Assembly: GCA_030433355.1 (NCBI GenBank) | Contig: JAUIMG010000003.1 | Span: 124,001-188,000, forward strand | Length of the DNA stretch: 64,000 nucleotides | Direction of reading: 5' to 3' | DNA from: Bacteroidia bacterium | Lineage (GTDB): Bacteria > Bacteroidota > Bacteroidia > Flavobacteriales_E > Vicingaceae | Shown: piece by piece, positions 1 through 6,786 of the stretch | How the letters are laid out: each line of letters begins with the position of its first letter | Numbering within the stretch: position 1 is the first letter of the stretch | The notes under the pieces: generated by a model | What the model saw: the letters and a program-made list of their open reading frames with translations, nothing else | Databases searched by the model: none | What the model was told of the DNA's origin: nothing | Made by a program: the position numbers and the translations under genes

Positions 1-426
1 AAAGTCTAGGTTTCGCTCTCGCAACTGACGCACTATTTCTTCTGTGGTTAATTCTAAAATATTTAATTCTAGCTTGGTGTGCTCAGAAATAAGTCTCTCC
101 AAGATTAGGGGTAAAAGGGTAGAAGCTACTGTGGGGATAATTCCCAATCGAATAGAGCCTTCCAATTTGTTCTTCTGCTGATTAATCATAAACATTTCTT
201 CTTGCAGCTCTTTTATTTCTTCTGCTAGCTTCAAAAACTCTTTACCCTTTTCTGTACTAACTATAGGGTGTAAGCTCCTGTCAAAAATTTCGAATCCAAT
301 CTCTTCTTCTAGCTTTTTTATCATGCCACTTAAAGTTGCTTGGGTGATGTCACATTCTTCTGCTGCATGCCCAAAATGACCCTTTCGGCTAACTGCAATG
401 GCATAGTTGAGTTGTTGAAAATTCAT
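1..426 (-). CDS. oxyR: LysR-family regulator, OxyR-like (3' part outside window)
   Basis: The reading frame opens at an ATG at 426 and runs off the left edge after 142 codons, so only the N-terminal half is present. It begins MNFQQLNYAIAVSRKGHF and contains the LysR winged helix-turn-helix (about residues 2-60), a linker helix, and the start of the effector domain (GSIRLGIIPTVASTLLP, about residues 90-106). The redox cysteines that define OxyR would lie beyond the window, so identity rests on context: it is divergent from a 2-Cys peroxiredoxin, and the shared intergenic region carries a near-consensus OxyR operator. OxyR senses hydrogen peroxide by disulfide formation and activates peroxidase genes. 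A different LysR regulator of ahpC is the alternative. Confidence 0.82.
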   Translation of the reverse strand, partial: MNFQQLNYAIAVSRKGHFGHAAEECDITQATLSGMIKKLEEEIGFEIFDRSLHPIVSTEKGKEFLKLAEEIKELQEEMFMINQQKNKLEGSIRLGIIPTVASTLLPLILERLISEHTKLELNILELTTEEIVRQLRERNLDF

Positions 427-427
427 G

Positions 428-464
428 ATAGATATTTTCTATCAAATGTATAGATATAATCGTT
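428..464. promoter_or_regulatory. OxyR-type operator (four half-sites, 10-11 bp phased)
   Basis: The sequence reads ATAG-N7-CTAT-N7-ATAG-N7-CGTT at 428-431, 439-442, 450-453 and 461-464. The known OxyR site is ATAG-N7-CTAT repeated after seven bases; three half-sites match exactly and the fourth matches at two of four positions. The site starts two bases after the regulator's start codon and ends 22 bp before the ahpC -7 element, which fits activation of ahpC and autoregulation. Confidence 0.85.
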
Positions 465-486
465 AGGTTCTATGATTTTGACCTCC

Positions 487-494
487 TACCTTTG
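487..494 (+). promoter_or_regulatory. ahpC promoter, -7 element TACCTTTG
   Basis: TACCTTTG matches the Bacteroidota -7 consensus TAnnTTTG exactly and lies 29 bp before the ahpC ATG. There is no good TTG -33 box about 19 bp upstream; that position (463-466) is occupied by the distal OxyR half-site, as expected for an activator-dependent promoter. Confidence 0.7.
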
Positions 495-523
495 TATCAA
501 CAAATCAAAAAAAACAAAAAATT

Positions 524-1162
524 ATGTCATTAGTAGGAAAGCAATTCCCAAGCATAGCAGTAGATGCAATGAGTGAAATGGGAGATAATAAGAAGATAAA
601 TATTCTAGAATTAGCTAAAAAGGAAAAAAAGAAAGTATTGCTTTTTTGGTACCCAAAAGATTTCACTTTTGTTTGTCCAACAGAGTTACACGCTTTTCAA
701 AATGCGCTAGGTGAATTTGAAAAAAGAAATACCATAGTGATTGGAGCTTCTTGCGATACGCCTGAAGTACATTTTGCCTGGTTAAATACCCCTAAAAATA
801 ATGGTGGTATCGAAGGAGTGACCTATGATATCCTTGCCGATTCCAATAGAAACCTTTCAACTGCATTAGATATTTTGGATATTAAAGAAGTGCACTACAA
901 TGAAGAATTAGACTTAGATATTGTAGAAGGAGATAATGTAACTTATAGAGCTACTTTTTTAATTGATGAGGAAGGTGAAGTATTTCACGAAAGTGTTAAT
1001 CATATGCCATTAGGAAGAAATGTGAATGAATACATTAGACTAATTGATGCTTACACACACGTTCAAGAAAAAGGAGAAGTGTGTCCTGCAAATTGGGAAG
1101 AAGGGAAAGAGGCAATGAATGCCGATAGAAATGGAGTAGCATCTTATTTAAGTAATAATTAA
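524..1162 (+). CDS. ahpC: 2-Cys peroxiredoxin, AhpC/Prx1 type
   Basis: This 212-residue cytoplasmic peroxidase reduces hydrogen peroxide and organic hydroperoxides. The peroxidatic cysteine is C51 in FTFVCPTELHAF and the resolving cysteine is C187 in EVCPANW, so it is a typical 2-Cys enzyme of the usual family length. No ahpF is next to it; instead a thioredoxin-like gene starts 11 bp downstream and is the probable reductant. The start ATG at 524 is preceded by an A-rich leader with no Shine-Dalgarno, as usual for Bacteroidota. Regulation by OxyR is likely from the operator at 428-464. Confidence 0.96.
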   Translation: MSLVGKQFPSIAVDAMSEMGDNKKINILELAKKEKKKVLLFWYPKDFTFVCPTELHAFQNALGEFEKRNTIVIGASCDTPEVHFAWLNTPKNNGGIEGVTYDILADSNRNLSTALDILDIKEVHYNEELDLDIVEGDNVTYRATFLIDEEGEVFHESVNHMPLGRNVNEYIRLIDAYTHVQEKGEVCPANWEEGKEAMNADRNGVASYLSNN

Positions 1163-1173
1163 AATCAAAGACC

Positions 1174-1488
1174 ATGTTAACAGAACTAACAGAAGACAAT
1201 TTAGCTGCGAAAGTAGCAGAGGGTAAAAAAGTGGCTGTGCAATTTTCAGCCGGATGGTGTGGCAATTGCAGAATGATAAAGCCAAAATTTAAAAGATTAG
1301 CTGGCGAAACAGAAGATGTAGAATTTTTAATTGTTGATGCCGAAAAACTTCCTGAGTCTAGAAAGCTAGCTAAGGTAGATAACTTGCCAACCTTCGCCAT
1401 TTTTGAAAATGGCAAATTGGTAAACCAAGTGCAAACCAATAAAATTGATAACGTTAAATTATTGATCGATGAGATTGCCGCTAATTAA
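1174..1488 (+). CDS. Thioredoxin-family protein
   Basis: This is a 104-residue single-domain thioredoxin fold. The active-site motif WCGNC has its cysteines at residues 29 and 32 (canonical thioredoxin is WCGPC), and the cis-proline loop reads NLPTF. There is no signal peptide, so it should act in the cytoplasm. Its position 11 bp after ahpC suggests that it delivers electrons to that peroxiredoxin; this is inference from gene order. The Asn in place of Pro in the active site would be expected to alter the redox potential. The 3' end overlaps the next gene by 20 bp. Confidence 0.92.
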   Translation: MLTELTEDNLAAKVAEGKKVAVQFSAGWCGNCRMIKPKFKRLAGETEDVEFLIVDAEKLPESRKLAKVDNLPTFAIFENGKLVNQVQTNKIDNVKLLIDEIAAN

Positions 1489-1726
1489 ACACCTCCATCA
1501 GTTTATTGCGGAGAATGATGAGGATTTTGTAGAAGAAACAATAGAAGTTTTAGAACACTTAGCAGACCATGATAATGTGAAAAAGGCTGAGTTGGATGTG
1601 ATTGGAGAGTTGCTTTCTAATTTGTATGGATCTTTAGAAGTAAATAAAATGGTGAAAGAAGGAAAGACGGAGAAAGAAGCTTCCAATTTGTTTATGAAAA
1701 GGGTTCTAGGATCTATTGATAAATAA
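1469..1726 (+). CDS. Small conserved protein, DUF6952-like
   Basis: This is an acidic 85-residue protein with no signal peptide or membrane segment, predicted all-helical. I recognise the pattern (N-terminal IKHLHQFI, central ELDVIGELLSNLYGS, C-terminal FMKRVLGSIDK) as the Bacteroidota family listed as DUF6952, named from memory. It has no cysteine, so it is not itself a thiol enzyme. Its ATG lies inside the thioredoxin gene in another frame with a 20-bp overlap, implying translational coupling. A strong terminator follows, so ahpC, the thioredoxin and this gene form a complete three-gene unit. Function is unknown; context suggests an accessory of the peroxiredoxin/thioredoxin pair. Confidence 0.82.
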   Translation: MRLPLIKHLHQFIAENDEDFVEETIEVLEHLADHDNVKKAELDVIGELLSNLYGSLEVNKMVKEGKTEKEASNLFMKRVLGSIDK

Positions 1727-1730
1727 GTAA

Positions 1731-1758
1731 AAAGGCCACGCTTTGCGTGGCCTTTTTT
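1731..1758. terminator. Bidirectional intrinsic terminator
   Basis: A perfect 11-bp stem (AAAGGCCACGC with GCGTGGCCTTT) closes a TTT loop and continues into a T-run; the other strand has its own T-run from the A-tract at 1729-1733. It separates the ahpC operon from the convergent lipoprotein gene and can serve both. Confidence 0.9.
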
Positions 1759-1764
1759 ATTGCT

Positions 1765-2388
1765 TTAAATTCCGCAGTTTTCTTTTGGGCTAGAGATTAT
1801 AGCATTGTAATCACTAAGTGTTAAATACTGAGGAGAATAATTTCCATTCAATTTACCTATATAACTTCTCAAATGGTTTCTTGAACCACACATTAAATCG
1901 TTATAGAGTTTAAGAATATCTGCTTTACTAGACCTCTTAATATTTTCACTTAAATCAAAAATGTCTAAGTCTTCAATAGTTGCACCCACAGTAAAAGCAT
2001 GTGTTTGAGAAGAATCAACTATAGTGGTTAGGTCAGTGTAAAGTTGTTGTAAACTAGAATCATTAAACTCACCTATAGCTTTATTTGCAGCAGGATCATC
2101 AAGCTTGTATTTTGTAAGCATATCTAAGACTGCTTTAGTGTGGGTTTGTTCACTATTTGCAATATTTTGAAAAATCATTACCGTATATTTCTGATACGCA
2201 TAGATATATACATTGTGTGCTAATTTTTCTTCCTCCCGTAAATAGAGTAGGTCGGTAATTTCATCTGCAGTTAAACTAGTACTTGTAGTTTGATTTGTTG
2301 AGCTTGTGTTATTGTCATCATCATCTTTATCACATGACTGTAAGCTTATGAATAGGGGTATAGATAATAGGATAAGATACTTTTTCAT
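1765..2388 (-). CDS. DUF2202 ferritin-like lipoprotein
   Basis: I chose the ATG at 2388 because it gives a clean lipoprotein signal: MKKYLILLSIPLF followed by the lipobox SLQSC, then an Asp/Asn/Ser/Thr-rich linker. The mature part (about residues 45-200) matches DUF2202, a ferritin-like four-helix bundle. Likely metal or helix motifs are LREEEKLAHNVY, ANSEQTH, IEDLDIFDL and GSRNHLRSY, with Glu/His at positions typical of di-iron proteins. The product is 207 residues and membrane anchored. Activity is not established for the family; ferroxidase or iron binding is inference from the fold. It lies tail to tail with the peroxide operon. Confidence 0.88.
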   Translation of the reverse strand: MKKYLILLSIPLFISLQSCDKDDDDNNTSSTNQTTSTSLTADEITDLLYLREEEKLAHNVYIYAYQKYTVMIFQNIANSEQTHTKAVLDMLTKYKLDDPAANKAIGEFNDSSLQQLYTDLTTIVDSSQTHAFTVGATIEDLDIFDLSENIKRSSKADILKLYNDLMCGSRNHLRSYIGKLNGNYSPQYLTLSDYNAIISSPKENCGI

Positions 2389-2465
2389 GATTCTAGGTTT
2401 TTGGTTAATAAACCTAAGTTCTACCCTAATTCTTAAAAGCAATGTGACTAAAGATACAGAGCTAA

Positions 2466-3779
2466 TCAATCTAGGCGCTGAATCCTAACTTTTTTCTTTT
2501 TAAGTCGGCTATTATTGAGTTGATTGATTAAGTCATTAGCCTTCTTTTTAGGGACAGAAACGAAAGCGCAATCTTGTTTTAGCTCAATTACACCAACTTC
2601 GTCTTGCTTGAGTTTTCCCTGTTTTATAAATAAGCCTGCAATATCTCCTTTAGAGATTTTATCTTTCCTTCCTCCCGAAATAAAAAGTGTTTCCCATTCT
2701 TCGGTGTTTTTCTTGGTAACTTCTTTTAACTCTAGAGTCTTTCCTTCTTTAATAAAAGATGGTAAGTATTCTTTTTCCCACCTAAGCACATAGGCCGTTC
2801 CCTTCTTTTTCATACGGGCGGTTCTACCGTTTCTGTGGGTAAATTCTTCTTCTTTATAAGGAATTTCAAAATGAACGATAAAGTCTAGCTCTGCCACATC
2901 AATTCCTCTTGCCGCTAAATCGGTAGCAATCAAAATTTTATGGGTGCCATTTTTAAATTTTATTAATGCTCTTTCTCTTTCTAACTGTTCTAGGCCGCCA
3001 TAAAAACAAGCATGAGGAATATGATTCTGAGATAAATAATCGCTTACTTTTTGAATGCTATCTTTCAGATTGCAAAAGACAATTCCATTTTGGTTGGGTA
3101 AATTTTGAAGTAACAGATTCAAGCTTTTTAACTTGTCTTTTTCTTTAGAAATCACTGTCTTTAATTCCAATTGTGGAATATCTTGATTTAAGAAATGCAA
3201 GTATTGTGGATTTTTAAATCCAACAAAATCAGGTATTTCAGTTTTCTGTGTAGCTGAGGTAAGGATTTTCTTCTCTAAAGATGTTAGAGCGCGAATAATC
3301 TCTTTCATTTCTTTGCTAAAGCCAACTTCTAGGGATTTATCAAATTCATCTAAGACCAAAACCTTCACTGCAAATGTTGCAAAGGTTCCTCTCCTAAAAT
3401 GATCAGCTACTCTTCCTGGTGTTCCAATCAAGATAGTAGGTGGGTGCTTAAGGTCTATTTTGTCTTTAGCAACAGGGCGACCACCATAAACGGCATTGGT
3501 TTTAAAACCGCTTCCCATTTCTCTGCAAACTTGTTCTATCTGCTGTGCCAATTCTCTAGAAGGAGCCAGAATAAGCGCTTGAACTTCTTGTAAGTTAGGA
3601 TCTAATTCTGCTAAGATAGGAAGTAAAAATGCTAGCGTTTTTCCAGTTCCGGTAGGAGAAAGCAATACAACTTCTTTGTTTTTTGGGATAACTTCTAAGG
3701 TTTTTTCTTGCATTGGATTTAATGCAGAAATGCCCAATTTGCTTAGAATACTGTCTATGTCTTTTATTTGCTCTCCCAT
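2466..3779 (-). CDS. DEAD-box RNA helicase, DbpA-like
   Basis: This 437-residue helicase has the Q motif (NPMQ, near residue 20), motif I SPTGTGKT, PSRELA, TPGR, motif II written DEFD instead of DEAD, motif III SAT and motif VI HRNGRTAR. The last 75 residues resemble the DbpA RNA-binding domain (GRKDKISKGDIAGLFI) with a very basic tail (LKKKKVRIQRLD). DbpA in E. coli acts on 23S rRNA during large-subunit assembly; the same role here is inference. The DEFD form occurs in this Bacteroidota subfamily and keeps the D-E pair needed for hydrolysis. A perfect -7 promoter lies just upstream, giving a nearly leaderless transcript. Confidence 0.92.
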   Translation of the reverse strand: MGEQIKDIDSILSKLGISALNPMQEKTLEVIPKNKEVVLLSPTGTGKTLAFLLPILAELDPNLQEVQALILAPSRELAQQIEQVCREMGSGFKTNAVYGGRPVAKDKIDLKHPPTILIGTPGRVADHFRRGTFATFAVKVLVLDEFDKSLEVGFSKEMKEIIRALTSLEKKILTSATQKTEIPDFVGFKNPQYLHFLNQDIPQLELKTVISKEKDKLKSLNLLLQNLPNQNGIVFCNLKDSIQKVSDYLSQNHIPHACFYGGLEQLERERALIKFKNGTHKILIATDLAARGIDVAELDFIVHFEIPYKEEEFTHRNGRTARMKKKGTAYVLRWEKEYLPSFIKEGKTLELKEVTKKNTEEWETLFISGGRKDKISKGDIAGLFIKQGKLKQDEVGVIELKQDCAFVSVPKKKANDLINQLNNSRLKKKKVRIQRLD

Positions 3780-3783
3780 TTTG

Positions 3784-3791
3784 CAAAGGTA
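3784..3791 (-). promoter_or_regulatory. Promoter -7 element TACCTTTG for the helicase gene
   Basis: On the minus strand the sequence reads TACCTTTG, an exact TAnnTTTG match ending 5 bp before the start codon at 3779. Transcription would begin at or within a few bases of the ATG, implying a very short or absent leader. No clear TTG -33 box is seen. Confidence 0.55.
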
Positions 3792-3904
3792 GTATATGAA
3801 TTGCTTCTGCTTAAATTATAACTCAGAATAACTAAAACAAATAATGGTTAATTTTTTGCGTTGATATTTACATTGCAGTTAAAAAAAATTAAAAGAAATT
3901 TTCT

Positions 3905-4510
3905 ATGCTTAAATCTTTGACCATTTCTCAAAAAATTAGGAGTGCTTTTGCAATAGCCACTGTATTTGTGTTGGTTTTGGCCACCAATCAGTTGGATAAG
4001 CAGTACTATGATTCCATAAAAGAAACCATGCAAACCATTCATGAAGATAGATTGGTTGCCAAGGGTTATTTGTATGAACTCAACAATATTTTTTACGAAA
4101 AACAAATAGATGCACTAAGAAATGGAGGTTTCTATTCTGATTCTTTGCAAAATGAAAAGATTACATTACTCATAGAAAATTTTGCCTCCACGAAGTTCAC
4201 TAAGCAAGAGAAATACCAATTCAAAGATTTTACCAAAAAGGTAGAAAAGCTGTTTAGCTATGAAAAGCAATTGCAGAGTTCGGGGGAAATTGGGCAAGTA
4301 GAAATTGACGAATACTGTGCTCAGCTTAGAAAAATTGGTAAAAGTTTAGATGGTTTGGCCGAAATACAAATAGGAGAAGGCGAAAGTCAATTAAAATCTG
4401 CCCGCCTATTTACCAAGCAAAACGAGTTTTTAGCACAAATTGAATTAGGGATAATTATTTTAGTTGGCTTAGTGGTTCAATTCTTAATTTTTTATAGATT
4501 TAAATCTTAA
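3905..4510 (+). CDS. MCP-type four-helix-bundle membrane protein, no signalling domain
   Basis: The 201-residue protein has an N-terminal membrane helix (about residues 13-30), a charged helical extracytoplasmic region of about 145 residues, and a C-terminal membrane helix (about 178-197) ending in YRFKS. This is the layout of the four-helix-bundle sensor of methyl-accepting chemotaxis proteins, cut off right after TM2: no HAMP and no methyl-accepting or kinase domain. Such stand-alone forms occur in Bacteroidota and their role is unknown. The TAA stop shares bases with the stop of the convergent downstream gene (TTAA). Periplasmic ligand sensing is inference. Confidence 0.75.
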   Translation: MLKSLTISQKIRSAFAIATVFVLVLATNQLDKQYYDSIKETMQTIHEDRLVAKGYLYELNNIFYEKQIDALRNGGFYSDSLQNEKITLLIENFASTKFTKQEKYQFKDFTKKVEKLFSYEKQLQSSGEIGQVEIDEYCAQLRKIGKSLDGLAEIQIGEGESQLKSARLFTKQNEFLAQIELGIIILVGLVVQFLIFYRFKS

Positions 4511-4932
4511 CCCACTGCACCTAAAAGGGGAAGCTTTTTTAATTTATGGTATTGTAAGGCTAAAGCAATGCAATGGCTAATCTTTTCGGTCGGGATAGCA
4601 TCTTCCAATGGTAAGATTATGGCTCTATTCCCTTCAAAACTTAATTGATTGCCGTAAATGCTTTTGAATGTAGGAACTAATTGAGAAGTGCATTTAAAGT
4701 AAATGGCAATTTGATTTGGATTTTTTTCTTTCCAATCTATTCTAATGGTGCTTCCATCTTTAACCAGATAACTTGGCTCCCCCCATTTTAAGGTTTCTTC
4801 AACTTCTTGAATTCCTTTCGTATTTTTTGCAGTTTCTAAAACCAAATTTCTCAATTCTTTCATTTTTGAGGTTGCAGTTTTAGGATAGCTATCGAATTTT
4901 TCTTTTACCTTGGAATTGCTGTTGATTTTCAT
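4507..4932 (-). CDS. DUF1801 family protein
   Basis: This cytoplasmic protein of 141 residues matches the DUF1801 pattern: ETLKWGEPSYLV near residue 50, GSTIRIDWKEKNPNQIAIYF, then FEGNRAIILPLEDAIP and a C-terminal KLKKLPLLGA. The family has an iron-chaperone/YdhG-like alpha-beta fold, but the biochemical role is not established. The start codon overlaps the stop of the gene upstream (ATGA at 4929-4932), so the two are translationally coupled and probably belong to the proC transcript. Confidence 0.88.
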   Translation of the reverse strand: MKINSNSKVKEKFDSYPKTATSKMKELRNLVLETAKNTKGIQEVEETLKWGEPSYLVKDGSTIRIDWKEKNPNQIAIYFKCTSQLVPTFKSIYGNQLSFEGNRAIILPLEDAIPTEKISHCIALALQYHKLKKLPLLGAVG

Positions 4933-5333
4933 TCTAATTTGGGAGCTTTTCTGCTTAAATAATGTGTTATCTTTTCATTTGTTATAACTAATTGTTTTGT
5001 AAGCTCTTTGATGTAATAGTTTCCAATGTAGCTGAGATATTTATAGTAGTCACCATATCGTTCATCCCCACCAACTTCTGTACAAGCAACTCCTTCATCA
5101 TTAAAAATTTTAGCTTTACTTATCTGAATTCTTGCCCAACAATAATTAGCTCCAATACTATATTCTAAAGATGTATCACTCACTTTTAAATAAAAGTTGC
5201 TATACTCTGGTATTAAGACAGTATCATTTACTATCATACTATCTAAAATCCAATCTCCATTTATGCTAGTATTTTCTTGACTCATCGCCTTCATACTGAT
5301 TTGAAGACTAATTGTAAGAAGTAGAATTTTCAT
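4929..5333 (-). CDS. Small secreted protein of unknown function
   Basis: I set the start at the ATG at 5333 because it opens a signal peptide (MKILLLTISLQISMKAMSQ) followed by a 115-residue mature protein; a longer frame to 5417 would run into proC and lacks a secretion signal at its start. The mature part begins with INGDWILDSMIVND, reminiscent of small beta-barrel lipocalin/META-type domains (GxW near the N-terminus), and has two cysteines that could pair. I do not recognise the family. It lies 19 bp after proC and overlaps DUF1801 by ATGA. Confidence 0.7.
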   Translation of the reverse strand: MKILLLTISLQISMKAMSQENTSINGDWILDSMIVNDTVLIPEYSNFYLKVSDTSLEYSIGANYCWARIQISKAKIFNDEGVACTEVGGDERYGDYYKYLSYIGNYYIKELTKQLVITNEKITHYLSRKAPKLE

Positions 5334-5352
5334 TTTCACAAAAGAAAGATAA

Positions 5353-6171
5353 TCAATCTTGTAATTCCAGCTCTTTTCCCATTTCAATAGCACGCTCAAA
5401 AGCTGCAAAGGCCGCATCTTGAATCAAAGCTCTAATGTTGTTGTCTTCCATAGAATCTAAGGCAGCTCTGGTTGTGCCACCTTTAGAAGCTACTTTGTTC
5501 ATCCAGCTAACTGGACTTAAATCCGATTGATTGAATAACTCTATGGCTCCTTCAAATGTTTGCTCTACCAATACTTTGGAATTGTGGTCTGAAAATCCCA
5601 TTTTTTTGGCCGCCTCCATCATGGATTGCATGAAGTAGAATACATAGGCGGGACCACTTCCAGATATTCCAGTAGAAGCATCAATGCCTTTTTCTGTATC
5701 TAAATAAACTGCTTTGCCTGTAGTTTCTAATAGTTTTTTCACCATAGAAAGCTCTAATCTAGAAACTTCTTTAGAGGCGGTAAAAGATGTAAGTCCTTTG
5801 CCAACTTGTGCAGGTAAGTTGGGCATTGCTCTCAAAACTTTATTAATTCCCAAAGCTTCTTGCATGGACTGTATAGTTACTCCGGCCATTATGGAAATAG
5901 CGAGCTGGTCTTCAGTTAAAAGAGGCTTTAAGTCTCTCATCAATGCTTCAGAGTGATAAGGTTTTACAGCAATGAAAATAACATCTGCCTTGCTAACACA
6001 ACTTTCTAATTCACTATATACCTGAAAATTTTTAATGGTCTTTAGCTCCTCCATTTTATCAGGACTTTTATCTAAAATCATTAAAGGGTTGCTGCTTAAT
6101 AATTTTGATTTAGCTATTGCTTTTGCGTAAGCTAATCCCATATTTCCTGCTCCAATTACTAGAATATTCAT
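5353..6171 (-). CDS. proC: Pyrroline-5-carboxylate reductase
   Basis: This enzyme performs the last step of proline synthesis, reducing pyrroline-5-carboxylate with NAD(P)H. The 272-residue product starts at the ATG at 6171, placing the Rossmann motif GAGNMG at residues 7-12. The family signature appears as GISGSGPAYVFYFMQSMMEA, followed by KVASKGGTTRAAL. Length and motifs are normal. It is the first gene of a probable three-gene unit with the small secreted protein and DUF1801. The 216-bp region upstream holds several inverted repeats. Confidence 0.96.
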   Translation of the reverse strand: MNILVIGAGNMGLAYAKAIAKSKLLSSNPLMILDKSPDKMEELKTIKNFQVYSELESCVSKADVIFIAVKPYHSEALMRDLKPLLTEDQLAISIMAGVTIQSMQEALGINKVLRAMPNLPAQVGKGLTSFTASKEVSRLELSMVKKLLETTGKAVYLDTEKGIDASTGISGSGPAYVFYFMQSMMEAAKKMGFSDHNSKVLVEQTFEGAIELFNQSDLSPVSWMNKVASKGGTTRAALDSMEDNNIRALIQDAAFAAFERAIEMGKELELQD

Positions 6172-6249
6172 CAATAAAGTTTTTGTTGTTTGAAGGTTAT
6201 GTCGCAATCTTCATGCAGAAGTGCTATTTAATAAAAGAAATTTCCCGCA

Positions 6250-6370
6250 ATAGAATTTAATTCTATCTCTAGCCTCTTTATGGAAAGAGATAGAGCGCTT
6301 ATAAAAGGATTTGAAGCTAATCAATAGAGACTGACAATACTTCGATTTATGCCGACAAATCGGCATAAAT
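6250..6370. other. Cluster of inverted repeats upstream of proC
   Basis: Three dyads lie in the gap 6172-6387. ATAGAATT-T-AATTCTAT (6250-6266) is a perfect 17-bp palindrome. CTATCTCT (6263-6270) pairs with AGAGATAG (6286-6293) and shares CTAT with the first, so the two stems exclude each other. ATTTATGCCGA (6345-6355) pairs perfectly with TCGGCATAAAT (6360-6370) around CAAA. The last has a T-rich flank only on the plus strand, so it is not an obvious terminator for the minus-strand gene above. Role unknown: operators or a folded proC leader are possible. Confidence 0.5.
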
Positions 6371-6387
6371 TTTATTTTTAGAAATTC

Positions 6388-6666
6388 CTAGCTTCCCGCA
6401 AAGGGAGTACCAAATAGGCCAATGGCCAATTCTGCCCAAACTAAAAGGAATATGGCTATTATGGATAAGAGTAAAATAAATCGCTTTCTTTTTTGTTGTG
6501 CTTTCCTCCAAACGAACTCAATGGAAAATCCGACAGTTAGCAGCATAAAGCCCATAAGCACAAAATCAAATAAAGACCAATTTACTTCTGAAGTAAACTT
6601 CATGGCGGTGAATGGAATGGCTAATAAGGTAAGTACAATAAGAGGGATAAAATAGACTCGTTTCAT
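6388..6666 (-). CDS. Small integral membrane protein
   Basis: This 92-residue protein has three predicted membrane helices (about residues 4-22, 33-50 and 62-84), a basic loop WRKAQQKRKR between the second and third (positive inside), and a conserved-looking tail AELAIGLFGTPFAGS. I know the AELAxGxFGTPFAGS tail from uncharacterised Bacteroidota membrane proteins, but no function is assigned. Its ATG at 6666 has no Shine-Dalgarno. It appears monocistronic. Confidence 0.72.
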   Translation of the reverse strand: MKRVYFIPLIVLTLLAIPFTAMKFTSEVNWSLFDFVLMGFMLLTVGFSIEFVWRKAQQKRKRFILLLSIIAIFLLVWAELAIGLFGTPFAGS

Positions 6667-6786
6667 TGCTTGGAGTTTTAATGCTATTAAAGATAGCGCA
6701 TTTACTGAAACTATAAAACATGGCTTTAAGGGAAAGATTGCACTCTTTGCATACTTTAACAGTTTCCCAGAACTGTCTAAAATACT

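Noticed and set aside
1469-1488. Frameshift joining thioredoxin and the DUF6952-like gene
   Set aside because: Both products are complete and of normal size; a 20-bp overlap with separate start and stop fits translational coupling.
2466-3779. DEFD in motif II as a loss-of-function change in the helicase
   Set aside because: Asp and Glu of motif II are kept and all other motifs are intact; the form is seen in related Bacteroidota helicases.
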